From positions 1-6,862 of the forward strand of contig JAJRAL010000011.1 of the NCBI GenBank assembly GCA_028679935.1: DNA of 6,862 bases, in the 5' to 3' direction. How positions within the stretch are numbered: position 1 is the stretch's first letter; each line of letters starts with the position of its first letter. Shown here one piece after another: positions 1 through 5,393 of the stretch. The DNA is from Methanomassiliicoccales archaeon (GTDB lineage Archaea > Thermoplasmatota > Thermoplasmata > Methanomassiliicoccales > UBA472). A program made the position numbers and the translations under genes. The notes beneath the pieces are model-generated. The model made no database searches. It was not told the origin of the DNA and saw nothing but the letters and a program-made list of their open reading frames with translations.

Positions 1-2
1 GC

Positions 3-710
3 CTGGAGGACTCTCACGAGGTGTACGAGCAGTTCCGAGCGAACTGTGCCGATGCGGGCCTCGACCATGCCCCGTCGGCGTTGCGCAAGGAGTTGGAGCC
101 CAAGCTCGCGCTAGCCTCAGATCCGCTCTATCTAGGAAGGCTGCTCGACCTCTCGGTCGAGGATGACGAGATGCGACTTCCCGAGCGCTTCGAGACGGTC
201 GAGAAGGGTCGGATGGAGGAGCTGCGCCAAGCGGCGATGGAGACGTCGATGGACTCGCTGTCATCGATGGACCCGACGTCGTCCCCGGTCTACTGCGACG
301 AGACCGGAAGATGGAATGTGTTCATGTCCACCGATCAGGAGCTGGACCTCTACGAGATGGAGAAGGGCGGAGCGATGCGCCGTGTCGAGACGATCAAGCC
401 CGATTCGGTCAGGTTGCTGGCGCCCGAGGGTGACGGCGTCAAGCTCTTCGTCGAGTACCTGGGCATCCTGAACCGGAGGGACAGCATGCTTGGCCACGCC
501 TACTTCCTCGTCGACGATCTGGGCTACGAGGACCACATCTCCAACGTCTACTACGGAGCGATCGCGACCGCCGCCCTCGACCTGCTCTGGAGGGGATCGC
601 TCCTCGCTTACGTGCGCCGCGGGAGGCTCGACCGAGCGGGGATGATGGAAGCGATAATATACTATGACATGGACCGACTGGACGCCCCGACGATCGGCGC
701 GTTCGTATGA
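3..710 (+). CDS. Unrecognised acidic protein, 5' end outside window
   Basis: The reading frame is open from base 3 to the TGA at 708-710, so about 235 C-terminal residues are visible. A GTG at 21-23 could be read as a start, but the frame continues upstream without a stop (L-E-D-S-H-E precede it) and no Shine-Dalgarno site sits in front, so I treat the gene as truncated by the window edge. The visible part is rich in Asp and Glu, with a Met/Ser/Asp-rich stretch around residues 75-95 of the visible part. It ends in a more hydrophobic, apparently helical region (GAIATAALDLLWRGSLLAYV) and finishes D-A-P-T-I-G-A-F-V. I see no signal peptide, metal-binding cluster or nucleotide-binding loop and do not recognise the family. 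GC-rich third positions match the neighbouring genes, which supports real coding. It ends 27 bases before the TATA box of the next operon, so it is probably a separate transcription unit. Confidence 0.7.
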   Translation: MEDSHEVYEQFRANCADAGLDHAPSALRKELEPKLALASDPLYLGRLLDLSVEDDEMRLPERFETVEKGRMEELRQAAMETSMDSLSSMDPTSSPVYCDETGRWNVFMSTDQELDLYEMEKGGAMRRVETIKPDSVRLLAPEGDGVKLFVEYLGILNRRDSMLGHAYFLVDDLGYEDHISNVYYGAIATAALDLLWRGSLLAYVRRGRLDRAGMMEAIIYYDMDRLDAPTIGAFV

Positions 711-730
711 CTGAATGCCTGGTCTGGGGA

Positions 731-744
731 CAAAAGCTTTAATA
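731..744 (+). promoter_or_regulatory. Archaeal promoter (BRE/TATA) of the LSm-eL37-purF operon
   Basis: A purine-rich BRE-like stretch (CAAAAG) runs straight into TTTAATA at 738-744, a good archaeal box A. Transcription is expected about 25 bases downstream, near 766-769, giving a short leader of about a dozen bases that still contains the GGTGA ribosome site at 768-772. No other TATA-like element is seen before the downstream genes, so this is probably the promoter of the whole three-gene unit. It also argues against the in-frame ATG at 715, which lies upstream of the TATA box. Confidence 0.7.
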
Positions 745-780
745 CTGTCGCATTTATCCCGCAGATTGGTGACTCAGGAC

Positions 781-996
781 ATGCAGAAACCCCTCGCGGT
801 ACTGAACCAGGCGATCAATAGCCAGGTCATCGTCGAGCTCAAGGGCAACCGCGAATACCGGGGAGTCCTTGACGGGTACGACCCGCACATGAACGTCGTG
901 CTCAAGAACGCCGAGGAGCTCATCAACAAAGAGGTCGTCCGGAAGCTTCCCGTCACCATCGTCCGTGGCGACAACGTCATCTACATTTCACCTTGA
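781..996 (+). CDS. Sm-like archaeal RNA-binding protein (LSm)
   Basis: A 71-residue protein that is essentially one Sm fold. Archaeal LSm proteins form heptameric rings that bind U-rich RNA and are tied to RNA processing. The Sm1 motif spans about residues 15-45 and includes [15 protein letters not shown]. The Sm2 motif spans about 57-70 and includes [11 protein letters not shown]. The residues expected to form the uridine pocket are present: His36 and Asn38 in the D-P-H-M-N loop, and Arg62 and Asp64 in R-G-D-N. The ATG at 781 is chosen because GGTGA (768-772), complementary to the archaeal 16S 3' end, lies 8 bases upstream. An in-frame ATG at 715 would place the promoter inside the gene and add a tail unlike the family. 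The gene is followed after 12 bases by the eL37 gene. The LSm-eL37 pairing recurs in many euryarchaea (known of the family). Confidence 0.95.
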   Translation: MQKPLAVLNQAINSQVIVELKGNREYRGVLDGYDPHMNVVLKNAEELINKEVVRKLPVTIVRGDNVIYISP

Positions 997-1000
997 GGAG
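995..1000 (+). promoter_or_regulatory. Shine-Dalgarno site of eL37, overlapping the LSm stop codon
   Basis: GAGGAG at 995-1000 lies 8 bases before the ATG at 1009 and shares two bases with the TGA stop of the LSm gene (994-996). This arrangement favours coupled translation of the two small proteins and fixes the start of the eL37 gene. Confidence 0.75.
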
Positions 1001-1008
1001 CTGGTACA

Positions 1009-1176
1009 ATGGGAAAGGGCACCCCCGCGATGGGCAAGATGGGCAGCAAGAAGGTACACGTCCCTTGCCGCCGATGCGGAAAGCACGCTTACAACATCAG
1101 GAAGGGCGTCTGCGCCTCCTGCGGATACGGCAAGACGGCCAAGATGAGATCCTATAATTGGGCCAAGACGCATTGA
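1009..1176 (+). CDS. rpl37e: Large-subunit ribosomal protein eL37 (L37e)
   Basis: A 55-residue, very basic protein of the archaeal/eukaryotic large ribosomal subunit. It begins M-G-K-G-T-P-A-M-G-K and carries the family's four-cysteine zinc ribbon: Cys20-x2-Cys23 in VPCRRCGKHAY and Cys35-x2-Cys38 in VCASCGYG. The tail (KMRSYNWAKTH) is typical of eL37, which binds 23S rRNA through its basic ends. The length is normal for archaeal members. The ATG at 1009 has a Shine-Dalgarno site at 995-1000. The gene sits 12 bases behind the LSm gene and 17 bases ahead of the preferred purF start, with no promoter of its own, so it should be co-transcribed with both. Confidence 0.96.
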   Translation: MGKGTPAMGKMGSKKVHVPCRRCGKHAYNIRKGVCASCGYGKTAKMRSYNWAKTH

Positions 1177-1181
1177 TTTCT

Positions 1182-1191
1182 AGAGGGGAGG
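1182..1191 (+). promoter_or_regulatory. Ribosome binding site deciding the TTG start of purF
   Basis: The purine run AGAGGGGAGG (1182-1191) is the only Shine-Dalgarno-like sequence between the eL37 stop and the conserved catalytic cysteine of PurF. Pairing through GAGGGG (1183-1188) gives a normal 5-base spacing to the TTG at 1194, whereas pairing through GGAGG (1187-1191) leaves only 2 bases. No ATG or GTG lies in frame between this site and the Cys codon. Confidence 0.65.
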
Positions 1192-1193
1192 CC

Positions 1194-2594
1194 TTGACCG
1201 ACAAGCCCAAGCATTTCTGCGGGGTGGCCGGCATGGCCTTGACCACGAACGTGGTGCCGCTTCTCAAGAAGGCGCTGCGGGTCATTCAGCATAGGGGGCA
1301 GGAGTCCGCCGGCATCGCCATCTTCGACGGCAAGATCCGCGCCGTGAAGGGCATGGGCCTGGTGCACGAGGTCCTCACGCCATCCGCGATCGGGCATCTC
1401 AGGGGCGAGTGCGGCATCGGGCACGTCCGTTACTCCACCACCGGCACCTCTTCTTCCGAGAACAGCGCGCCGATAGTCGTCACGACGATGCAGGGCGAGG
1501 TTGCCCTGGCGCATAACGGCGACATCGTGAACGCCGAAAGAGTCAGGAACAAGCTCCAGTCGGAAGGATGGGCGTTCCTCACCACGACCGACTCGGAGAT
1601 CATCGTCCGCCTGATGGCCAACGAGCTGAGCCAGAACCCGGACCCGATCCGGGCCATCAAGAACACCATGAAGATCATCGACGGGGCGTACTCGCTGACC
1701 GTCATGTTCAATGGCCGGATCTTCGGCGTCCGCGATCCGTTCGGCTTCCGACCCCTGTGCATCGGGCGGCTGCACGACGGCTATGGTCTGGCTTCCGAGA
1801 GCGCGGTCTTCGACGTGCTCCAGGGCGAGTTCATCCGCGACGTCGCGCCGGGCGAGATAGTCGAGATCACGCCGGAAGGGTTCCAGTCGCACAGTGTACC
1901 GGCGATGCCGCACCGGGCGCACTGCATGTTCGAGTGGGTCTACTTCGCCCGCCCCGACTCCGTCATCGACGGGCTCGAGGTCTACGTCTCTAGGAAGAGG
2001 CTGGGGCAGATACTAGCGGAGGAGCACCCCTGCGACGCCGATGTGGTCGTGCCCGTGCCCGACTCGGGGAGGGCCCACGCGCTCGGGTACGCGGAGGTAT
2101 CCGGCATCCCGTACGAGGAGGGGTTCATGAAGAACCGGTACGTGGAGAGGACGTTCATCATGCCAGAGCAGAGCGCCAGGGACGAGGGCGTGATGCTCAA
2201 GCTCAATCCGATCCGCTCGACCATCCGCGGCAGGAAGGTCGTCATCGTCGATGACTCGATCGTCCGCGGCACCACCATGAGGCGCATCGTCCAGATGACC
2301 CGCAGGGCCGGGGCGAAGGAGGTGCACGTGCGCATCGGATGCCCGCCCGTGCGCGCGCCCTGCTACTACGGCATCGACATGAAGACGAGGGAGCAGTTCG
2401 CCGCGACGAACCGCAGCGTCGAGGAGATCGCCAGGCTCATCACGGCGGACAGCGTCGAGTACACCTCAGTGCCGGGACTCGTCAGGGCGCTCGGATTGGC
2501 GGAATGCGACCTGTGCATGGCCTGCCTCACCGGCGAGTATCCGTCGAACGTGCCCGGCGAGAGGACCCGCTTCCAGAAGAAGCTGGACGTCTAG
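1194..2594 (+). CDS. purF: Amidophosphoribosyltransferase PurF, 4Fe-4S type
   Basis: A 466-residue enzyme of the first committed step of purine synthesis, making 5-phosphoribosylamine from PRPP and glutamine in the cytosol. The N-terminal class II glutaminase domain (about 9-235) starts at the nucleophile Cys9 (C-G-V-A-G-M) behind an 8-residue propeptide that should be removed. It carries HRGQESAGIA (33-42), HVRYSTTG (77-84), HNGD (107-110) and TDSE (132-135). The C-terminal phosphoribosyltransferase domain has the PRPP loop VVIVDDSIVRGTT (349-361) and KNRYVERTFI (313-322). Cys244, Cys390, Cys441 and Cys444 match the four iron-sulfur ligands of the Bacillus subtilis enzyme. Counted from the mature Cys, the first two fall at 236 and 382, as I recall for that enzyme. 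The start is TTG 1194. A TTG at 1158 would overlap eL37 and give a longer propeptide. It is the third gene of the LSm-eL37-purF unit. Confidence 0.97.
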   Translation: MTDKPKHFCGVAGMALTTNVVPLLKKALRVIQHRGQESAGIAIFDGKIRAVKGMGLVHEVLTPSAIGHLRGECGIGHVRYSTTGTSSSENSAPIVVTTMQGEVALAHNGDIVNAERVRNKLQSEGWAFLTTTDSEIIVRLMANELSQNPDPIRAIKNTMKIIDGAYSLTVMFNGRIFGVRDPFGFRPLCIGRLHDGYGLASESAVFDVLQGEFIRDVAPGEIVEITPEGFQSHSVPAMPHRAHCMFEWVYFARPDSVIDGLEVYVSRKRLGQILAEEHPCDADVVVPVPDSGRAHALGYAEVSGIPYEEGFMKNRYVERTFIMPEQSARDEGVMLKLNPIRSTIRGRKVVIVDDSIVRGTTMRRIVQMTRRAGAKEVHVRIGCPPVRAPCYYGIDMKTREQFAATNRSVEEIARLITADSVEYTSVPGLVRALGLAECDLCMACLTGEYPSNVPGERTRFQKKLDV

Positions 2595-2604
2595 GTCGGG
2601 AGTA

Positions 2605-2619
2605 GGAAACCTTTAATTA
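2605..2619 (+). promoter_or_regulatory. Promoter of tRNA-Ala
   Basis: A BRE-like GGAAAC (2605-2610) is followed by the TATA-like CTTTAATTA (2611-2619), centred about 31 bases before the first base of the tRNA. It starts only 10 bases after the purF stop, so the tRNA has its own promoter and need not depend on read-through. Confidence 0.75.
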
Positions 2620-2645
2620 CGGCATCCGCTTTTGCGTAACCTACT

Positions 2646-2718
2646 GGGCCGGTAGATCAGCTGGAAGATCGCTATCTTGGCATGGTAGAGGCCGCGAGTT
2701 CAAATCTCGCCCGGTCCA
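2646..2718 (+). tRNA. tRNA-Ala, anticodon GGC
   Basis: A complete 73-base cloverleaf without an intron. The acceptor stem 2646-2652 (GGGCCGG) pairs with 2711-2717 (CCGGTCC). It contains the G3:U70 wobble (2648 with 2715), the identity mark recognised by alanyl-tRNA synthetase, and A73 at 2718. The D-stem is GATC/GATC (2655-2658, 2667-2670). The anticodon stem CTATC/GGTAG encloses the loop TTGGCAT (2677-2683) with anticodon GGC at 2679-2681. The T-stem GCGAG/CTCGC encloses TTCAAAT. CCA is not encoded. It reads the GCC and GCU alanine codons. A T-rich stretch follows at 2720-2731. Confidence 0.97.
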
Positions 2719-2719
2719 C

Positions 2720-2731
2720 TCTCCGTTTCTT
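2720..2731 (+). terminator. Possible T-rich terminator after tRNA-Ala
   Basis: The pyrimidine run CTCTCCGTTTCT begins two bases after the tRNA. Archaeal polymerase commonly stops at short T-rich runs without a hairpin. The T tracts here are short, so the call is tentative. Confidence 0.35.
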
Positions 2732-2842
2732 AATCATCTCGTCCTTCGACCGAATGACGGACGCCTTCTCTCTAGCCATAGCGGGTCACGAGGCGTGGTC
2801 GGAGGTGCAGAGACCGCCCATTCTTGCGCACCTACAGGCGTC

Positions 2843-2986
2843 CTATCTGAATTTCAGGATCCCCATAAAAGCCAAGACTATGATGGCCAGAACCACCGCG
2901 CCAATCAGACCGAAGATCAACCAGCCTAAGAGGAACGCGACGACTGCGCCTAGTCCCAAGGCTCCCCAGTTCATCGTAATTGCCAT
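2843..2986 (-). CDS. 47-residue hydrophobic membrane protein
   Basis: The minus strand carries an ATG (2984-2986) followed by 47 codons and TAG (2843-2845). The protein begins M-A-I-T-M-N-W-G-A-L and is hydrophobic and Gly/Ala/Val/Leu/Ile-rich from about residue 8 to 44. It ends with the basic I-L-K-F-R tail. The span could be one long helix or a tight hairpin of two helices turning near the G-W at 21-22. The positive C-terminus would favour a cytosolic tail. Coding is supported by a Shine-Dalgarno site AGAGG (2994-2998 on the minus strand) 7 bases upstream and a TATA box at 3024-3029 in the right place. I do not recognise the family. The role is unknown; small proteins like this often bind and tune larger membrane complexes, but nothing here shows a partner. 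It lies downstream of, and on the same strand as, the surface protein gene, with its own promoter. Confidence 0.7.
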   Translation of the reverse strand: MAITMNWGALGLGAVVAFLLGWLIFGLIGAVVLAIIVLAFMGILKFR

Positions 2987-3021
2987 TTCGTGTCCTCTGT
3001 CGTGAACACTATTCCGTCCCT

Positions 3022-3033
3022 GCTATAATGATT
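3022..3033 (-). promoter_or_regulatory. Promoter of the small hydrophobic protein gene
   Basis: On the minus strand AAATCATTATAG places an ATTATA box at 3024-3029. A start about 25 bases downstream falls near 3000, leaving a leader of about 14 bases that contains the AGAGG ribosome site. The 12-bp palindrome at 3035-3046 abuts it on the upstream side. Confidence 0.55.
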
Positions 3034-3034
3034 T

Positions 3035-3046
3035 CGAAGGCCTTCG
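3035..3046. promoter_or_regulatory. 12-bp perfect palindrome, possible operator
   Basis: CGAAGGCCTTCG is a perfect inverted repeat two bases upstream of the likely BRE/TATA region of the small membrane protein gene (read on the minus strand). Its position suits binding by a dimeric regulator, either an activator or a repressor blocking TFB. A 12-bp palindrome can also arise by chance in GC-rich DNA, so the role is inferred from place alone. Confidence 0.3.
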
Positions 3047-3155
3047 GGCGATCTGGTAGAGTAGATGACGTCTGGTCGCCTCTGGTCCGATGGGGCCGTT
3101 GCCCTGCATCACCCCCAGTCGCTCCGAAGGCAATCGCCATCACGGAAAGCTATCG

Positions 3156-3911
3156 TCAGCCCGCGAGGTACTGGTCCACCGTGCTCACGCTCTTCACCTG
3201 GACGATCGAGCTCTTCCAGATCACGTATTCGCTCAATCCCTGCGTCCCTCCGCCGTTGCCCCAGTCATAGGTGTAGCCGAGCCGTGTCCAGGGGAACGCC
3301 TTCGGATAGTACGACGAGATCACGTTTCCGGTGAACCAGGTGCGGTACGTCGCGTTGGCCGACGGGTTGAGGAACATCGAGGCGGTCGTGTCGTTGATCT
3401 CAGGGTCGCCCGACGGGCGGAACAGGTCCTTCGGCTTCACCCAGACCTCGACGAGGTAGGTGTTCTTGGTGTTGGGTGGAAGGCCTAGCAGCTGCGCCAG
3501 CCTCACCGTCTTGTTCACCGAGACGGCCGAGTGCGTGGCGAAGAAGTCCTTGACGTCCGGCGCGAGCGTCACCCAGGTGAAGTCCCACCAGGTGGTGACG
3601 TTCTGACCGACCGGATACGAGGAATTGAAGCGCGTGAATATCACCACCAGGACGGAAGCGTTGTCGCCTTCGCCCTTCCACGAGAGCTTCGGATTGTCCT
3701 GCGTGACGGGGTTGAGCCCCGAGGATGCGTTCCCGAGCTTGCCGACCATCGAGTTGTCTATCGCTGCGATATACCTCTGGTCGAGGTTGCCAGCGCTCCC
3801 GCTCTGTTCGATGGAGACGAGCACTCCTCCGAGCATCGCTCCGATGAACAGGCCGACGACGAGCATCGAGAACCCGAGCGCCGCTAGATCTTTCTGAGCC
3901 TCACGATCCAT
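3156..3911 (-). CDS. Membrane-anchored surface protein with many N-glycosylation sites
   Basis: A 251-residue protein with a short charged N-terminus (M-D-R-E-A-Q-K-D), one hydrophobic segment at about 12-34 (signal anchor or uncleaved signal peptide) and a roughly 215-residue outer domain. The outer part has seven N-x-S/T sequons (Asn61, 84, 96, 104, 133, 173, 186), no cysteine and many aromatics (WWDFTW at 108-113, TWF, YTYDWGNGGG near 214-222). This suits a glycosylated beta-rich extracellular domain. There is no C-terminal anchor and no archaeal type III prepilin motif. I do not recognise the fold. The ATG at 3911 has only a weak upstream purine run (GGGGA on the minus strand). The gene lies 100 bases behind the Rieske ferredoxin on the same strand, so it could be read from that promoter or from a weak TATA-like ACTATTAT at about 3941-3948. 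Surface location is inferred from the anchor and sequons. Confidence 0.85.
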   Translation of the reverse strand: MDREAQKDLAALGFSMLVVGLFIGAMLGGVLVSIEQSGSAGNLDQRYIAAIDNSMVGKLGNASSGLNPVTQDNPKLSWKGEGDNASVLVVIFTRFNSSYPVGQNVTTWWDFTWVTLAPDVKDFFATHSAVSVNKTVRLAQLLGLPPNTKNTYLVEVWVKPKDLFRPSGDPEINDTTASMFLNPSANATYRTWFTGNVISSYYPKAFPWTRLGYTYDWGNGGGTQGLSEYVIWKSSIVQVKSVSTVDQYLAG

Positions 3912-3940
3912 TCGATCCCCGCCTGAAAGACGGAGTGAGG

Positions 3941-3948
3941 ATAATAGT
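3941..3948 (-). promoter_or_regulatory. Weak TATA-like box before the surface protein gene
   Basis: ACTATTAT on the minus strand lies about 30-37 bases upstream of the ATG at 3911. The expected start near 3918 would leave an almost leaderless message. The match is modest, and read-through from the Rieske gene is an alternative. Confidence 0.35.
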
Positions 3949-4011
3949 CAATTGCCGTTCCACTATCAACGATGATAGGCGAGGCCGCCCGGAGAAGACA
4001 GATGATCCTGT

Positions 4012-4335
4012 TCACGGCATCTCGATCATGACGTCGTCGCCCTCGACCGTGACCGGATACGAGCCGAGGTCGTGCGCCTTGCCGAATGGCACCCATGGCC
4101 CTTTCATCACTTTGCCGTTTCGCACGTCGTATTCAGAACCGTGCCGGGGGCATTTGACGATGTTGCCGATGAGCTTTCCCTCCCAGAGGAGGCCGCCCTG
4201 ATGAGTGCAGATGCCATCGATCGCGAACAGCTTGCCTTCAAGATTGACGACTAGCACTTTCTTCCCCATCACATCGATCCCTGACAGCTTCCCCGCTGGA
4301 AAATCTGCCTGCTTCCCGATCTTCGTCTTGCCCAT
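4012..4335 (-). CDS. Soluble Rieske-type [2Fe-2S] ferredoxin
   Basis: A 107-residue single-domain Rieske protein. The cluster ligands are Cys43 and His45 in C-T-H-Q-G-G and Cys62 and His65 in C-P-R-H-G-S-E-Y-D, with 16 residues between His45 and Cys62, as usual. The extra cysteines that make the disulfide in cytochrome bc1/b6f Rieske subunits are absent (Gly and Arg take their places). No membrane segment or signal is present, so this is a cytosolic Rieske ferredoxin of the dioxygenase-ferredoxin/NirD-like kind, moving single electrons to an unknown partner. No oxygenase or nitrite reductase large subunit lies nearby; a nitroreductase flavoprotein lies 1.1 kb away. The ATG at 4335 has no clear Shine-Dalgarno site, which fits a short-leader message. 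The C-terminus (VEGDDVMIEMP) completes the fold, so the protein is full length. Confidence 0.95.
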   Translation of the reverse strand: MGKTKIGKQADFPAGKLSGIDVMGKKVLVVNLEGKLFAIDGICTHQGGLLWEGKLIGNIVKCPRHGSEYDVRNGKVMKGPWVPFGKAHDLGSYPVTVEGDDVMIEMP

Positions 4336-4463
4336 CGGAATACCCGAAGATGCGTTCCAGCAGCCTCTATTTCAGGCCTGCGGCCGATTCGGTCTAGTCG
4401 CGAAGGCCTTGGGCCTACACTTCGATGAGCCTCTCGTTTCCGGCCCCGAACCGGCAGCGGGGA

Positions 4464-4474
4464 GAGTATTTACG
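4464..4474 (+). promoter_or_regulatory. Promoter of the amidohydrolase gene
   Basis: GAGTATTTACG contains the TATA-like GTATTTAC at 4466-4473, about 30 bases before the ATG at 4499. The message should therefore be leaderless or nearly so. GGAAGG (4489-4494) lies 4 bases before the start and may help if the transcript begins earlier. This box shows that the long open frame running back to 4205 is not all coding. Confidence 0.6.
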
Positions 4475-4498
4475 CCTTCACGCAGATTGGAAGGCATC

Positions 4499-5392
4499 AT
4501 GATAATCGACGGTCACGTGCACATCTGGCAGAGGCAGATGCTGCCTTCCTCTCTATTGCGTGCCTACCTCGAACCGTTGCTCGCCCTCGACGGGATCGTC
4601 ATGGACATGACGATCGACCGCGAGGAGGACTGGCCGATGTCCCAGGTCAGCTCGTCGACCCTGCTCGAATGCATGCGCGATGCGGGAGTCGACAAGGCGG
4701 TCATACTGCCTCTCGACTTCGGGATGCTTGGCGAGACGAAGGTCGGCATCGAGGGGTACAACGACTGGGTCTTCGATAACTGCGGGAACTCAGACAGTCA
4801 CCTGATCCCCTTCATCGGCATCGACCCAAGCAGGGGGAAGAAGGCGGAGGATCTCATCGAGAAATATGTCAAGTCCTGCGACGCCCGCGGAGTGAAGGTC
4901 TACCCGGCCACTGGCTACTCGCCGAACGAAGAGAGGATCGAGCCGTTCTGGCGGCTGGTCGAGGAGTATGGGCTGATTGTGGTGACGCATGGGGGCGCGA
5001 CCTGGGGTCCGCTCGACGAGACGTACACTCATCCGATCTTGTTCAACGAAGTGCTTGAGAAGCATCCCGAACTGAAGCTCGTCATCGCTCACATCGGGGG
5101 CAAGTTCCGCGCCGAGACGTACGAATTGGCGAAGGTCTTCCCGTACGTCTATGCGGATTGTGCCGCGCTGCAGGGATGGCTGCCGGGAGAGGCGGAGACG
5201 TGCCGGTCTAGGCTCAAGGAGGCGGTCGCGAACATGCCCGGCCGGGTGATCTTCGGCTCGGATTGGCCGCTGTTCGACATGAGCTATCCGTACACCTACT
5301 GGACGAGGTTCGTCAGGGACGAGGGATGGGCCTCGGCTGAGACGAAGCAAGAGGTGCTCGGCGGCACTATGGGCAGGCTGCTCCGGCTCTGA
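4499..5392 (+). CDS. Amidohydrolase-2 family metal-dependent hydrolase/decarboxylase
   Basis: A 297-residue TIM-barrel enzyme of the family that includes ACMSD, gamma-resorcylate decarboxylase and 4-oxalomesaconate hydratase, which act on aromatic acids or their ring-cleavage products using one divalent metal. The metal ligands are visible: His6-x-His8 in IDGHVHIW at the first strand, His164 in VVTHGG, His198 in LVIAHIGGK, and the catalytic Asp255 in RVIFGSDWPLF. The last two motifs are hallmarks of the family. The protein begins directly with the first barrel strand, so the ATG at 4499 is the natural start; the frame is open upstream to 4205, but that part is antisense to the Rieske gene and precedes the promoter. 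There is no signal peptide. The substrate cannot be read from the sequence. It is divergent from the Rieske ferredoxin gene (163 bases between starts) and convergent with the nitroreductase gene. Confidence 0.92.
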   Translation: MIIDGHVHIWQRQMLPSSLLRAYLEPLLALDGIVMDMTIDREEDWPMSQVSSSTLLECMRDAGVDKAVILPLDFGMLGETKVGIEGYNDWVFDNCGNSDSHLIPFIGIDPSRGKKAEDLIEKYVKSCDARGVKVYPATGYSPNEERIEPFWRLVEEYGLIVVTHGGATWGPLDETYTHPILFNEVLEKHPELKLVIAHIGGKFRAETYELAKVFPYVYADCAALQGWLPGEAETCRSRLKEAVANMPGRVIFGSDWPLFDMSYPYTYWTRFVRDEGWASAETKQEVLGGTMGRLLRL

Positions 5393-5393
5393 T

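Noticed and set aside
715..780. Earlier ATG for the LSm gene at 715
   Set aside because: The operon TATA box (738-744) would lie inside the coding sequence, and the added residues do not look like an Sm N-terminus; ATG 781 has its own ribosome site.
1152..1922. 256-codon open frame antisense to purF
   Set aside because: It is the complement of a GC-rich coding frame, has composition typical of a shadow (Arg/Asp/Val/His-rich) and shows no motif or ribosome site; PurF on the other strand is certain.
2682..3005. 107-codon plus-strand frame starting within tRNA-Ala
   Set aside because: It begins inside the tRNA, runs antisense to the small membrane protein and has no promoter or ribosome site.
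3009..3140. 43-codon minus-strand frame (M-A-I-A-F-G-A...) between the surface protein and the small membrane protein
   Set aside because: It has no Shine-Dalgarno site or promoter, a polar low-complexity product, and overlaps the promoter of the small protein. The resemblance of its first residues to M-A-I-T-M-N-W-G-A is too short to mean duplication.
3035..4410. Shared 10-mer CGAAGGCCTT at 3035 and 4401 in two intergenic regions, as a possible regulon site
   Set aside because: Many 10-base matches are expected by chance in a window this size, and the copy at 4401 is not extended to the full palindrome.
4444..4462. CCCCG/CGGGG inverted repeat upstream of the amidohydrolase TATA box
   Set aside because: Only 5 bp with a 9-base spacer in GC-rich DNA; too weak to call an operator or terminator.
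4205..4498. Upstream extension of the amidohydrolase reading frame to an ATG at 4205
   Set aside because: It is antisense to the well-supported Rieske gene, precedes a TATA box at 4466-4473, and the enzyme family begins at the H-x-H strand right after ATG 4499.
4790..5350. 186-codon open frame antisense to the amidohydrolase
   Set aside because: A shadow of a GC-rich gene with clear family motifs; its Arg/Pro/Asp-rich product has no recognisable features.
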